Shown here: piece by piece, positions 16,301 to 22,820 of the stretch
Position numbering within the stretch: the stretch's first letter is position 1
Layout of the letters: each line of letters starts with the position of its first letter
NCBI GenBank assembly: GCA_019240405.1
Contig: JAFAYL010000010.1
Span: forward strand, 1-33,671
Reading direction: 5' to 3'
Source of the DNA: Acidobacteriaceae bacterium
GTDB taxonomy: Bacteria > Acidobacteriota > Terriglobia > Bryobacterales > Bryobacteraceae
Length of the DNA stretch: 33,671 bases
Notes under the pieces: model-generated
What the model saw: only the letters and a program-made list of their open reading frames with translations
Told to the model about the DNA's origin: nothing
Database searches by the model: none
Translations under genes and position numbers: made by a program

Positions 16301-16524
16301 CCGACCGGCAGCGGAGGAAAGCGATAGAAGCCGTCGTTGTTGGTGGTCGCGGTGTATTTCACGTTCGTTGCTTCGTTTTCGGCTGAGAGTTGCACTCCGG
16401 GAACGGCGGCTCCGGAGGCGTCGGTCACCTGGCCGGAAAGCGTGCCATTGGAGACGGCGCTCTGCGGCCAGCAACTGGCGGCGAAGAAACACAACAGTAC
16501 CGAAGCAAAAAAGAGACGTTGCAT
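13312..16524 (-). CDS. Oar-like TonB-dependent receptor with N-terminal carboxypeptidase-regulatory domain
   Basis: 1070 aa from the ATG at 16524, which is preceded by GGGAGG. The longer frame upstream lacks such support and would precede a good signal peptide (MQRLFFASVLLCFFAASCWPQ). Residues 27-107 form a carboxypeptidase-regulatory/Cna-B-like domain (GTLSGQVTDASGAAVPGVQL, then GFYRFPPLPVGLYT). The LPLNGRRYTDFVLLTPNV signature typical of the Acidobacteriota group is at 145-162, followed by a plug and a long beta-barrel ending in the aromatic RVFQFSLKYSF. Such proteins are outer-membrane receptors or assembly ports, often taken to import glycans or peptides; the ligand is unknown. PIG-L follows 8 nt downstream. 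Confidence 0.93.
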   Translation of the reverse strand: MQRLFFASVLLCFFAASCWPQSAVSNGTLSGQVTDASGAAVPGVQLSAENEATNVKYTATTNNDGFYRFPPLPVGLYTATFSLARFKTTQVPHVEVSIGRTTSINPQLEIGSVTQQVTVEAAGEVLHPTDTSQATVVDQHLITNLPLNGRRYTDFVLLTPNVTADGQFGLVSVAGQQGGADSGYANGNGSNSFTLDGANATSSYFGDARGRTRVPYVFGEQSIQEFQVADDPYSAAYGGAGSGFINTVTKSGSNAFHGDAFYYNRNSGTGAEDAVDKANGRPKPLDVLQQFGADLGGPLVRQQLFFYFDYEQQRQKDPISVINQGQQSLDVTSFGLPAGTALPALNSPFPLPSGVSSPDPTNPAYLQQVSNALHSIQSNLGQRQRRRDDLSFFPKLDWHISDADQVSFVYNYNKFDSPGGTITYNPVSFDGIESLPNNGVRDHHATVHWTHIFTPTLVNDVHASYLRDEQIESPSGLIDPNFPSVSIFSPQYFTLGNPGYALGDTREYQWELNDRINWVVGRNTLDFGVDFNYDQIVDFYYGNFRGTFAFPNPTDFALGHYLYFSQSAGNPTFRFNVPYLGFYVDDKFQAFRNLTLDFGLREDFQIYPQPAGNPAVPLTGQFPNRYQRLAPRFGFAYQPTRETVIRGGFGMFYELFNGINYENSVVSNGLPSQQSSAFLFFNSSLPPDLQSPTFPNRVGNPALFSASPNVSIVSPGFQIPYVLQGSFQIEQEIGSNTTLGVGTMWTHAVHLIASSAYDLNLFPPAGITQYVLCAPGAIAAPCSGPSVFGPNLDNGLLHEGLINPNIGQINALISPGLNNYNSLFAQLKRRVSHGVSLLASYTWSKNIDSNGVDFYNQFDFTNTHSPSLLDQRHRLSVSAVWQPQTSGLSSPFAKAVLSNWTLSTVMAFNSGRPYSPLLNAACTGPNLSNCSGSNDNLNDSAYNQTTGNTGVGINGAGPAPNFGLNSFYGPWIDEIDIGLERKFQLAENHSFFVKAQVFNVANHANYYVQNGSGINQTLYNPVGPNCGDGATLNQTCYLVPNIGPGNFQTLQSIGQLNGPRVFQFSLKYSF

Positions 16525-16647
16525 GAGACCTCCCGTGACCAGCGAATAGATTCCCCTGAGTGGAACATTCCATATTAAACGAAGATCTGTCACAGCAGAG
16601 TGAATTTCTGCGATATACTCGCTGTGCAAATTGGAGGCAAGAAGACG

Positions 16648-17148
16648 GTGAACATCAGGGCTGTTGTTGTTTGTATTGCCGGGCTGTTGGGATTCGGTGT
16701 GAACGCGATGAGCGCAATGAAGAATCCGGATATTCACGCAGCGGATATTCAGGCGATCAAGGATAACGAAGCTCAATGGAACAAAGATTTCCAAGCCAAA
16801 GACGTCGAAAAACTTGTGGCGCATTATGCCGACGACGCGGTATTGATCTCGCCGGGTGAGCCGGTCGCGACAGGGAAGGATGCGATCCGCGCCGCATTGA
16901 AGCAGATGGTGAGCGACACCGCTATGTCAATTCACTTTTCGGCGGATCGCGTGGAGGTGGCAAACTCCGGCGATATGGCGTACAGCCAGGGCTCGTACAC
17001 GATAAATATGACGAATCCCGGGACGAAGGAGCCTATGAGCGATAAAGGCAGCTACGTGACGGTCTATCAGAAACAAGGCGGATCATGGAAAGCAGTTTCC
17101 GATATTGCATCGTCGGCGACGCCTCCGGGGACGGCGATGACAAAGTAG
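16648..17148 (+). CDS. Secreted SnoaL-like / DUF4440 protein
   Basis: 166 aa from the GTG at 16648. GGAGG at 16633-16637 lies 10 nt upstream. An N-terminal signal peptide (MNIRAVVVCIAGLLGFGVNAMSA) precedes a nuclear-transport-factor-2/ketosteroid-isomerase-like fold: IKDNEAQWNKDFQAKDVEKL, then HYADDAVLISPGEPVATGKD and GSYVTVYQKQGGSWKAVSD. That arrangement is typical of DUF4440 proteins. The family includes isomerases, polyketide cyclases and binding proteins, and no specific catalytic set can be assigned. TATACT at 16614-16619 could be its -10 element. It is divergent from the TonB-dependent receptor at 16524. Confidence 0.87.
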   Translation: MNIRAVVVCIAGLLGFGVNAMSAMKNPDIHAADIQAIKDNEAQWNKDFQAKDVEKLVAHYADDAVLISPGEPVATGKDAIRAALKQMVSDTAMSIHFSADRVEVANSGDMAYSQGSYTINMTNPGTKEPMSDKGSYVTVYQKQGGSWKAVSDIASSATPPGTAMTK

Positions 17149-17211
17149 GCAATTCTGCAACCGCGCCTTGCTCATTCAATGGCGGGCGGGTGATGAGCGA
17201 GTGAGTGCGAC

Positions 17212-18462
17212 GTGAAACCAGACGTTGGTGCAATCAGTCAAAGAGAGCGCGATGCCATAGAAGCGGGCGGCAGACCTGGTTCGCGCCTGACTAGCATAGA
17301 CGCGCTTCGCGGGGCAGTGATGATCGTGATGGCGCTCGATCATGTGCGTGATTTCTTTCACGCCGGCGCTATGTCGTTCTCGCCCACCGATCTTGCGAAA
17401 ACGACGCCGATTCTTTTCTTTACTCGCTGGATCACGCATTTTTGTATGCCGGTCTTTATGTTTACGGCGGGCGCCGGCGCATATCTCTGGTGGCGTCATC
17501 GCAGGAACACAAAGGGGCAACTTTCGCGTTTTCTCTGGACGCGCGGCTTATGGTTCGTCGTGTTAGAGCTGACCGTAATGCAACTGGCATACAACTTCAA
17601 TGTTTCGCGCCGATTCATGGTTCTTCTTATCATTCTGTGGATTTTCGGAATTTGCATGATCGCGATGGCTGCGCTGGTTCACTTGCGGATGTCTTGGCTA
17701 CTTGCGGCCAGCATTACTGTCATCGCGCTCCACAATTGCCTGGATGGCATTCAGGCTTCGCGGTTCGGTTCCGGAGCATGGCTGTGGGAAATGATTCATC
17801 AGCCGGGTGTATTCAATTTTGCGGGCAGGTCTGTGCTGGTGCCTTATCCGCTTCTCCCCTGGGTCGCGGTGATGGCGGCTGGGTTCTGCTTCGCTCAGGT
17901 GTTTGAATGGGCTCCTGCGGATCGCGGACGATTTATGCGACGGCTTGGGTTAGCTGCGGTGATTGCATTCTTCGTATTGCGGGTTTTGAACCATTACGGA
18001 GACCCAGCGCCATGGTCAATTCAGCGATCGGCTGCTTTCACGGTTCTGTCGTTTTTGAATTGCACAAAGTATCCGGCGTCTCTCGATTTTTTGCTGATGA
18101 CACTGGGGCCTGCGTTGTTAGCGCTGGCCTATCTTGACCGGCATCAGCCGAAATCGGAGAATCCGCTCGTTATTTTCGGACGAGTGCCTATGTTTTACTT
18201 TGTGCTGCATTTCTACCTAATCCATGGCTTGATGGCGATTATGGCGTGGCTACGATATGGAAATGCGGCGTTGCATTTTGTCTTCAACCCGCCTCCGTCC
18301 ATGGGCGCTCCCGCACAATTGTTTCCACAGAACTTCGGGTACAGTTTGCCCGTGACATACGCGATGTGGATTGCAGTGATTGTGATTTTGTATCCACTGT
18401 GCAGATGGTACGCGGGTGTGAAAGCGAAGCACCGCTCGTGGTGGTGGTTGAGTTACTTGTAA
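17212..18462 (+). CDS. DUF1624 / heparan-alpha-glucosaminide N-acetyltransferase-like membrane protein
   Basis: 416 aa with about ten hydrophobic segments. The N-terminal signature RLTSIDALRGAVMIVMALDHVRDFF and the following FFTRWITHFCMPVFMFTAGAGAYLW match the DUF1624 (HGSNAT catalytic-like) family of inner-membrane acyltransferase-like proteins. His344-like histidines in the loops cannot be assigned from sequence alone. The eukaryotic relative transfers acetyl groups across the lysosomal membrane; bacterial members are mostly uncharacterised. The start is GTG at 17212 with only a weak ribosome binding site. The next gene begins 14 nt after its stop, so they form a two-gene operon with a thioredoxin-fold protein. 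Confidence 0.9.
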   Translation: MKPDVGAISQRERDAIEAGGRPGSRLTSIDALRGAVMIVMALDHVRDFFHAGAMSFSPTDLAKTTPILFFTRWITHFCMPVFMFTAGAGAYLWWRHRRNTKGQLSRFLWTRGLWFVVLELTVMQLAYNFNVSRRFMVLLIILWIFGICMIAMAALVHLRMSWLLAASITVIALHNCLDGIQASRFGSGAWLWEMIHQPGVFNFAGRSVLVPYPLLPWVAVMAAGFCFAQVFEWAPADRGRFMRRLGLAAVIAFFVLRVLNHYGDPAPWSIQRSAAFTVLSFLNCTKYPASLDFLLMTLGPALLALAYLDRHQPKSENPLVIFGRVPMFYFVLHFYLIHGLMAIMAWLRYGNAALHFVFNPPPSMGAPAQLFPQNFGYSLPVTYAMWIAVIVILYPLCRWYAGVKAKHRSWWWLSYL

Positions 18463-18476
18463 GGACGGAGAACGAA

Positions 18477-19376
18477 ATGAGACGCGAGCCAACGTGTTCC
18501 GGCGCGATGCGATATTTATTGGCTTTGATGATTGCTGCGCCGATCGCGGCGCAGGTCATTCCCGAAATAAGGTACAAGATTTCGGCCGGCGACTTGACTA
18601 GCGCGGATGCGATCGCGGACATTTTTTGCCAGGTCAACGGGGTAAATTCCGAGTGCGCGGCTGCGACGTCATGGCTGGCGCGCGGCGCGTTGATTATGAA
18701 GCAGCCCGACCGGGCGAAATTCTACCTGCAGCGGACGAAGGGGATGACGGAGGAACTGACGAAGAAGAGTAGCGTGGAGGGCGATCCGTATCTGGCGACG
18801 GCCGTTGGGGCGACGATTGAAGTGGAAGCAAAGCTATTCGCTTTGGAAGGGCATGCCGATCGAGCGGTCGCGCTGCTGCAATCGGAATTGCCGCACTGGA
18901 AGCTGTATGCGATTCAGGCGAGAATTCAGAAGAATCTAAATTTACTCACGCTCGAAGGGAAGCGCGCTCCGATATTGCCGGCGGGGGCGGCGGGGCAGCC
19001 GGTACTCCTGTTCTTGTGGGGTCATTGGTGCAGCGATTGTACTGGACAGGCTCCGGTGATCGCACGAATTAAGCAGCGGTACGAATCAAAAGGACTGCGA
19101 GTGTTCGCGCCTACGCGCCGCATCGGAACGGTGAATGACAATGAGCATGCAACGCCCGAGGAGGAGGATGCCGAGATCGAGCGCGTCTGGAGGGAATCGT
19201 ATCGGGGACTGGCGGACGTACCGCATGGCGTGGATCAAGGCACGATGCTTGCTTATGGAGTGAGCTCGACACCCACGCTGGTGCTCATCGATCGGACCGG
19301 AATTGTGCGATTGTACTGCCCGTTTCGGATGAGCGAGGCGGAATTGTCGTCACGGGTTAATGCTTTGCTGCAGTGA
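18477..19376 (+). CDS. TlpA/thioredoxin-like protein with CSDC active site
   Basis: 299 aa from the ATG at 18477, preceded by GGAG at 18467-18470; the frame stays open upstream inside the previous gene, but this start has the ribosome binding site. A signal-like segment spans residues 10-26 (AMRYLLALMIAAPIAAQ). Residues 40-160 are helical and may be TPR-like. The C-terminal half is a thioredoxin fold: LLFLWGHWCSDCTGQAPVIARI carries the redox pair Cys185-Ser-Asp-Cys188, and SSTPTLVLIDRTG carries the cis-Pro loop. It is probably a periplasmic disulfide reductase. Two extra cysteines (51, 60) lie in the N-terminal part. Confidence 0.9.
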   Translation: MRREPTCSGAMRYLLALMIAAPIAAQVIPEIRYKISAGDLTSADAIADIFCQVNGVNSECAAATSWLARGALIMKQPDRAKFYLQRTKGMTEELTKKSSVEGDPYLATAVGATIEVEAKLFALEGHADRAVALLQSELPHWKLYAIQARIQKNLNLLTLEGKRAPILPAGAAGQPVLLFLWGHWCSDCTGQAPVIARIKQRYESKGLRVFAPTRRIGTVNDNEHATPEEEDAEIERVWRESYRGLADVPHGVDQGTMLAYGVSSTPTLVLIDRTGIVRLYCPFRMSEAELSSRVNALLQ

Positions 19377-19395
19377 CGTGGGTTGGCCCAAGCTT

Positions 19396-21135
19396 TCACC
19401 GAATTTCGCTCGTGAGCGCCCGCATTCGAGGATCGTTTCCATAAACATCGGGTTCGAGGATTGTGTAAACAAACTGCGTTGAGCGTTCGTCATGTCCCCG
19501 TTTGAACCACTCGAACAGGCACTCGCGATCTCGAAGGACAAAACAGACCTGAGTTGCTAGGAAAGGCTCGACGTATTCATTTCGCCGGAGCCGCTCGAGC
19601 TCATTGAGTGCTTGGCGAGCGTCGTCACGCCGAGCTTCGAAGGCATCGAAAAGCCCAAAGAATGAGATCAGCGCGGGGTCCTTTGGCGCGCGACCAGCCA
19701 CTGCTCTCAGAGACTCTGAAATCTTGTGGCCCGATTGACGATCACCCTTCAGATAGAGAGCCGTCGCTTTTTGAATCAAGAGAATTGGATGGTTTGGAAA
19801 CAGCGCCAAAGACTTATTTAGATGGTTCAGAGCTTCGTCGTACTTTTTGGCCCAAATGAGCTCATGCGCAACATCCCAGCCAATGGGCACGGACAGCGGA
19901 TCGAGCGCGAGTGAGGCCTGCATCTCCTTCGTCGCATCGTCTAACTTCCCTTGCGCCTCGAGTGAATGCGCGAACCAATGATGGACCCACCCCGAACCCG
20001 GATTCAACTGCATCGCTTTTTGAAACTCGCTTTGCGCGGCTTGGCGGTCCCAATCGTAGTCGAGCTTCACGATCCCGAGAGATGTATGGGCCTCTCCGAG
20101 GTTGCCATCTAGCGCGACAGCTTTTTCTGCGGCCTGCTTGGCTTTCGGCATAACCGCGCTGGGCGCGGCAACCCACATTTCCGCCAAATACGCGTAGGCG
20201 TCGGCCAGACCGGAGTAGGCCAAAGCGAAGTTCGGATCGCGATCTACGGCCTGCTGATAGCGCTCAATGGCTTTGCGGTAAGAGTCCGGGGGAAGGTGCT
20301 GATTAAAGAAAAAACGCCCCTCTTGATAAAAGCGATAGGCCTCCAGGTTCCTGGTGGGCTCACGCGAAGGGACCGTTCCGGCTTGCATTTCGCTGGCGAT
20401 GGCCTGCGCAATTTCGCGCTGGACCTCGAAAATATCACGGAGTTGGCGGTTGAACGTTCGCGACCACAGATGATAACCGTCTGAAACGCGGTTGAGCTGG
20501 GCAGTGATGCGGAGTTGATCGCCAGACTTTCTGACGCTACCTTCGAGCACGGCGGTGACGTTTAGCTGCCGGCCAATTTCCCGGATATCGGTGGGTTTGC
20601 CTTTGAAAGCAAAGGCGGAGGTTCGAGCGACGACATGCAGGTTGGGGACACGGCTTAGGGCATCAATGATTTCCTCTGTCATGCCGTCCGTGAAATATTC
20701 CTGATCCTTTTGCGGACTTAGATCGAGAAACGGGAGCACGACGATAGAGGGCGCAGGCTCGACGGACGGCTTTCGTAAGCTCCTCCAGAGGAACAGGGAT
20801 GTGAGCAGAACAGCCACAGCTACTGCGGCTATGGCGATTTGGAAGGGTACGCGGATTCGTTTGCCGGGTTGCGCGGGGGGAGTTTCTGCAAGAACCGGTT
20901 CGGAGGCTACTTGGCGCTCTTCGCGCCACGCATCCAGCTCAGATTTGAAGGCGTAGACCGATCCTTGCCGGCCATGCTGGTGCCGATGGACGGGTAGCCC
21001 TTCGTTCTTCTCCCATCCTTGAACCGTCCGGACTTCGCGGCCGAGGTAGGAAGCGATTTCTTTCCAGGAATCGAGCCGGTCATCACCAGGGGAATGCCTT
21101 CGGGTTACCGGAATCGGTCCCATACGTTCGGGCAT
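19396..21135 (-). CDS. Membrane-anchored HTH protein with TolB-like and TPR domains
   Basis: 579 aa from the ATG at 21135; a GTG at 21198 would add 21 residues and ATG 21123 would remove four. None has a clear ribosome binding site. Residues about 20-72 form an excisionase/MerR-like helix-turn-helix (DSWKEIASYLGREVRTVQGWEKNEGLPVHRH, in two helices). One membrane segment spans 97-117 (FQIAIAAVAVAVLLTSLFLW). A TolB-like N-terminal domain follows at 128-250 (SIVVLPFLDLSPQKDQEYFTDG, then LEGSVRKSGDQLRITAQL), with TPR repeats from about 260 to 570. The topology is CadC-like: DNA-binding domain inside, sensor or binding part outside. I infer a one-component membrane regulator. It is convergent with the thioredoxin gene (19-nt gap). 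Confidence 0.9.
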   Translation of the reverse strand: MPERMGPIPVTRRHSPGDDRLDSWKEIASYLGREVRTVQGWEKNEGLPVHRHQHGRQGSVYAFKSELDAWREERQVASEPVLAETPPAQPGKRIRVPFQIAIAAVAVAVLLTSLFLWRSLRKPSVEPAPSIVVLPFLDLSPQKDQEYFTDGMTEEIIDALSRVPNLHVVARTSAFAFKGKPTDIREIGRQLNVTAVLEGSVRKSGDQLRITAQLNRVSDGYHLWSRTFNRQLRDIFEVQREIAQAIASEMQAGTVPSREPTRNLEAYRFYQEGRFFFNQHLPPDSYRKAIERYQQAVDRDPNFALAYSGLADAYAYLAEMWVAAPSAVMPKAKQAAEKAVALDGNLGEAHTSLGIVKLDYDWDRQAAQSEFQKAMQLNPGSGWVHHWFAHSLEAQGKLDDATKEMQASLALDPLSVPIGWDVAHELIWAKKYDEALNHLNKSLALFPNHPILLIQKATALYLKGDRQSGHKISESLRAVAGRAPKDPALISFFGLFDAFEARRDDARQALNELERLRRNEYVEPFLATQVCFVLRDRECLFEWFKRGHDERSTQFVYTILEPDVYGNDPRMRALTSEIR

Positions 21136-21277
21136 GGCTTGAGCGGTAGCGGTTAGTATAGCGCGAAAAAGAGCGAAATCGCGCGCATTGCGCGGCACTT
21201 CGCTTGCTCGGGCAGCTGGAAGGCCTTATGTTGCAGAAGTCCGATTCAAAATTTCAACTCAAAGGAATTCAACAAAG

Positions 21278-21835
21278 ATGAAAGAAATGCTTATCACAAA
21301 AAGTCTGTTCGCAGCGGTAGTAACCGGGCTGTATCTTCTGGCGGCGACACCCGCCGGGGCATGCGTGGTTCCGTCCGCCACCAGGTCGAGCCAGGAAGTG
21401 CTCGTTCCAGCGGAGCCGCCGGATTCGGAGTCAGGAGCTACAGCCGGGAGCCAGTGGACGCACCGGGGATCCATTGTCGGTTTATGGAAGACGGTCTATT
21501 ATTACCAGGGCCAAGTGAGCGACGTAGCATTCGAAAGCTGGGAACGCGGCGGGACGGAGATTCTGAATGACTATACGAACCCGATCGAAGACAACGTCTG
21601 CCTAGGAGTGTGGGCGCAAACCGGACCGCGGAGCTTCAAGCTGAAGCATCCATCCTGGACATTCGACACCAGCGGCAATCTCACGGGAACCGCGATCATT
21701 CGAGCCAAGGTCACGGTGGATGACGATGCTGACACGTTTAGTGGAACCTATACGGTGGATTTTTACGACACATCCGGCCATTTCCTCGGGCACGTGGAGG
21801 GCCCGGTGAAAGGAACACGAATCAGGGTGGACTGA
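21278..21835 (+). CDS. Secreted small beta-rich (lipocalin-like) protein of unknown function
   Basis: 185 aa from the ATG at 21278, with AAGGA about 11 nt upstream. The signal peptide is MKEMLITKSLFAAVVTGLYLLAATPAGA. The mature protein starts with a Ser/Pro-rich stretch. A beta-rich domain follows, with IVGLWKTVYYYQG, FESWERGGTEILNDYTNP, DNVCLGVWAQTG and SFKLKHPSWTFDTSGNLTG, ending in strands FSGTYTVDFYD and GHFLGHVEGPVKGTRI. This pattern suggests a small calycin-like barrel and recurs as a hypothetical secreted protein in Acidobacteriota. No enzymatic motif is visible. It is convergent with the gene at 21881. Confidence 0.8.
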   Translation: MKEMLITKSLFAAVVTGLYLLAATPAGACVVPSATRSSQEVLVPAEPPDSESGATAGSQWTHRGSIVGLWKTVYYYQGQVSDVAFESWERGGTEILNDYTNPIEDNVCLGVWAQTGPRSFKLKHPSWTFDTSGNLTGTAIIRAKVTVDDDADTFSGTYTVDFYDTSGHFLGHVEGPVKGTRIRVD

Positions 21836-21851
21836 CGCCCTAGAGCGGGTT

Positions 21852-21868
21852 GCGGCGAGATTCGCCGC
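21852..21868. terminator. Hairpin between convergent genes, possible terminator
   Basis: A perfect 7-bp inverted repeat GCGGCGA (21852-21858) and TCGCCGC (21862-21868), with a GAT loop, sits in the 45-bp gap between two convergent stops. There is no T-run on either side, so termination is only inferred from position. Confidence 0.4.
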
Positions 21869-21880
21869 GCCCACTTCGGA

Positions 21881-22189
21881 TCAGCCGTAGGTCTTGACTG
21901 CCTCTGCAATGGAGGGACCCGCGAGCTGGAGATCTTGCGGGACCATTACGGGCACTACGTCGATAGCGGCATTGAAAGCTAGGAACCAGGGTTCCGCGAT
22001 GGCCGGAATTTGAGATGCATCGCCCATGTTGATGACCAGGAGCGCGGTACGACAGCCGTTCTCGGCGAAGAAGTAGGCGGCCTCAGGCCTTTGTTCCGCA
22101 AGAATCGTCTCTATGACTTTAAAGCTGTCCTTCTTTGCCGCCTTGTTTCCCGCTTCAACAGGCAGTGAAATCTTGAAGAGAAACCGCAT
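21881..22189 (-). CDS. Conserved ~100-aa protein of unknown function (DUF3303-like)
   Basis: 102 aa. The sequence begins MRFLFKISLPVEAGNKAAKKDS, contains RPEAAYFFAENGCRTALLVINMGDASQIPAIAEPWF and ends VMVPQDLQLAGPSIAEAVKTYG. This matches a widespread small protein family, probably a dimeric alpha/beta (ferredoxin-like) fold with DUF3303-like character. No signal peptide, so cytoplasmic. A run of G residues (GAGGGGGAC on the coding strand) lies about 8 nt before the ATG. It diverges from the cupin gene, with an inverted repeat between them. No function is known to me. Confidence 0.82.
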   Translation of the reverse strand: MRFLFKISLPVEAGNKAAKKDSFKVIETILAEQRPEAAYFFAENGCRTALLVINMGDASQIPAIAEPWFLAFNAAIDVVPVMVPQDLQLAGPSIAEAVKTYG

Positions 22190-22218
22190 GGGTTATGTCC
22201 CCCTCGAGTTGATGTGAA

Positions 22219-22254
22219 TTGCCAATTCGCAGATTGTACTCCGGCGAATGGCAA
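22219..22254. promoter_or_regulatory. Long inverted repeat between divergent genes
   Basis: The arms TTGCCAATTCGC (22219-22230) and GCGAATGGCAA (22244-22254) pair over 11 bases with one T missing in the right arm. The loop is 13 nt. It is located 30 bp upstream of the reverse-strand gene (start 22189) and 67 bp upstream of the cupin gene (start 22322). It could be an operator for one or both genes, or a hairpin in the cupin leader. Confidence 0.45.
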
Positions 22255-22321
22255 TGCTGCAATCGGCAGTGAGCGGCGCGTCTGTGCAGTCCGTAAGCTG
22301 GGAATGTGAGGAGGTTCTGCA

Positions 22322-22678
22322 ATGGTGGATGTGATTCTAAAGCGTTTCGACGAACCAGATGAAACGCGCACATTCTCGAAAGGCAAATTTGACTTGGTTC
22401 GTATCGGCGGCATGGTCATCGGGCGCGCGAGTTATGAGCCAGGGTGGAAGTGGTCCGTTGATGTCGGCGGAGAAGCCGGGCTTCGGTATTGCATGATCGA
22501 ACATGTCGGGTTGGTGGTTTCGGGGAAGGCAGTGGCATCGATGAAGGACGGGCGGATCATCGAAATGAGCGCGGGAGACCTGTTTTACATTGCGCCCGGC
22601 CACGATAGCTGGGTGGTCGGCGACGAGCCGTATGTCTCGCTGCATTTTATGGGCGCCGGAGACTACGCGAAGCATTGA
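22322..22678 (+). CDS. Cupin domain protein
   Basis: 118 aa, a single small cupin barrel. Motif 1 region: GRASYEPGWKWSVDVGGEAG followed by CMIEHVGLVVSGKAVASMKDG. Motif 2 region: MSAGDLFYIAPGHDSWVVGDEPYVSLHFMG. The usual metal-binding histidines of motif 1 are not in the canonical HxH form, while His90-like (PGHDSW) is kept, so a metal site is uncertain. Members of this sub-group are typically sensor or binding proteins or small isomerases; nothing specific can be said. Strong ribosome binding site GAGGAGG at 22309-22315. A REP-like palindrome follows the stop by 35 bp. Confidence 0.88.
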   Translation: MVDVILKRFDEPDETRTFSKGKFDLVRIGGMVIGRASYEPGWKWSVDVGGEAGLRYCMIEHVGLVVSGKAVASMKDGRIIEMSAGDLFYIAPGHDSWVVGDEPYVSLHFMGAGDYAKH

Positions 22679-22713
22679 GGCGAGTTGGGAGGGGGATGAT
22701 TGAGCAGTAAAGC

Positions 22714-22733
22714 GGTGCGGGCATGCCCGCACC
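22714..22733. repeat. REP-like palindrome, copy 2
   Basis: The 20-bp sequence GGTGCGGGCATGCCCGCACC is a perfect palindrome centred on GCATGC, preceded by C and followed by CTACGG. It shares length, core and flanks with the element at 10749. The outer stem differs but stays self-complementary, which suggests selection on structure. Confidence 0.7.
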
Positions 22734-22820
22734 CTACGGAATTGCCGTCGGAGGAGCGGACAAATCCGTTGGCGCATATCATCGAACGATGAACGGAAGC
22801 GTGCTTAGCGAGGCGAGACT

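Noticed and set aside
16561-16572. TGGAA-CA-TTCCA dyad upstream of the TonB-dependent receptor
   Set aside because: The 5-bp arms are too short to claim an operator without comparative support.
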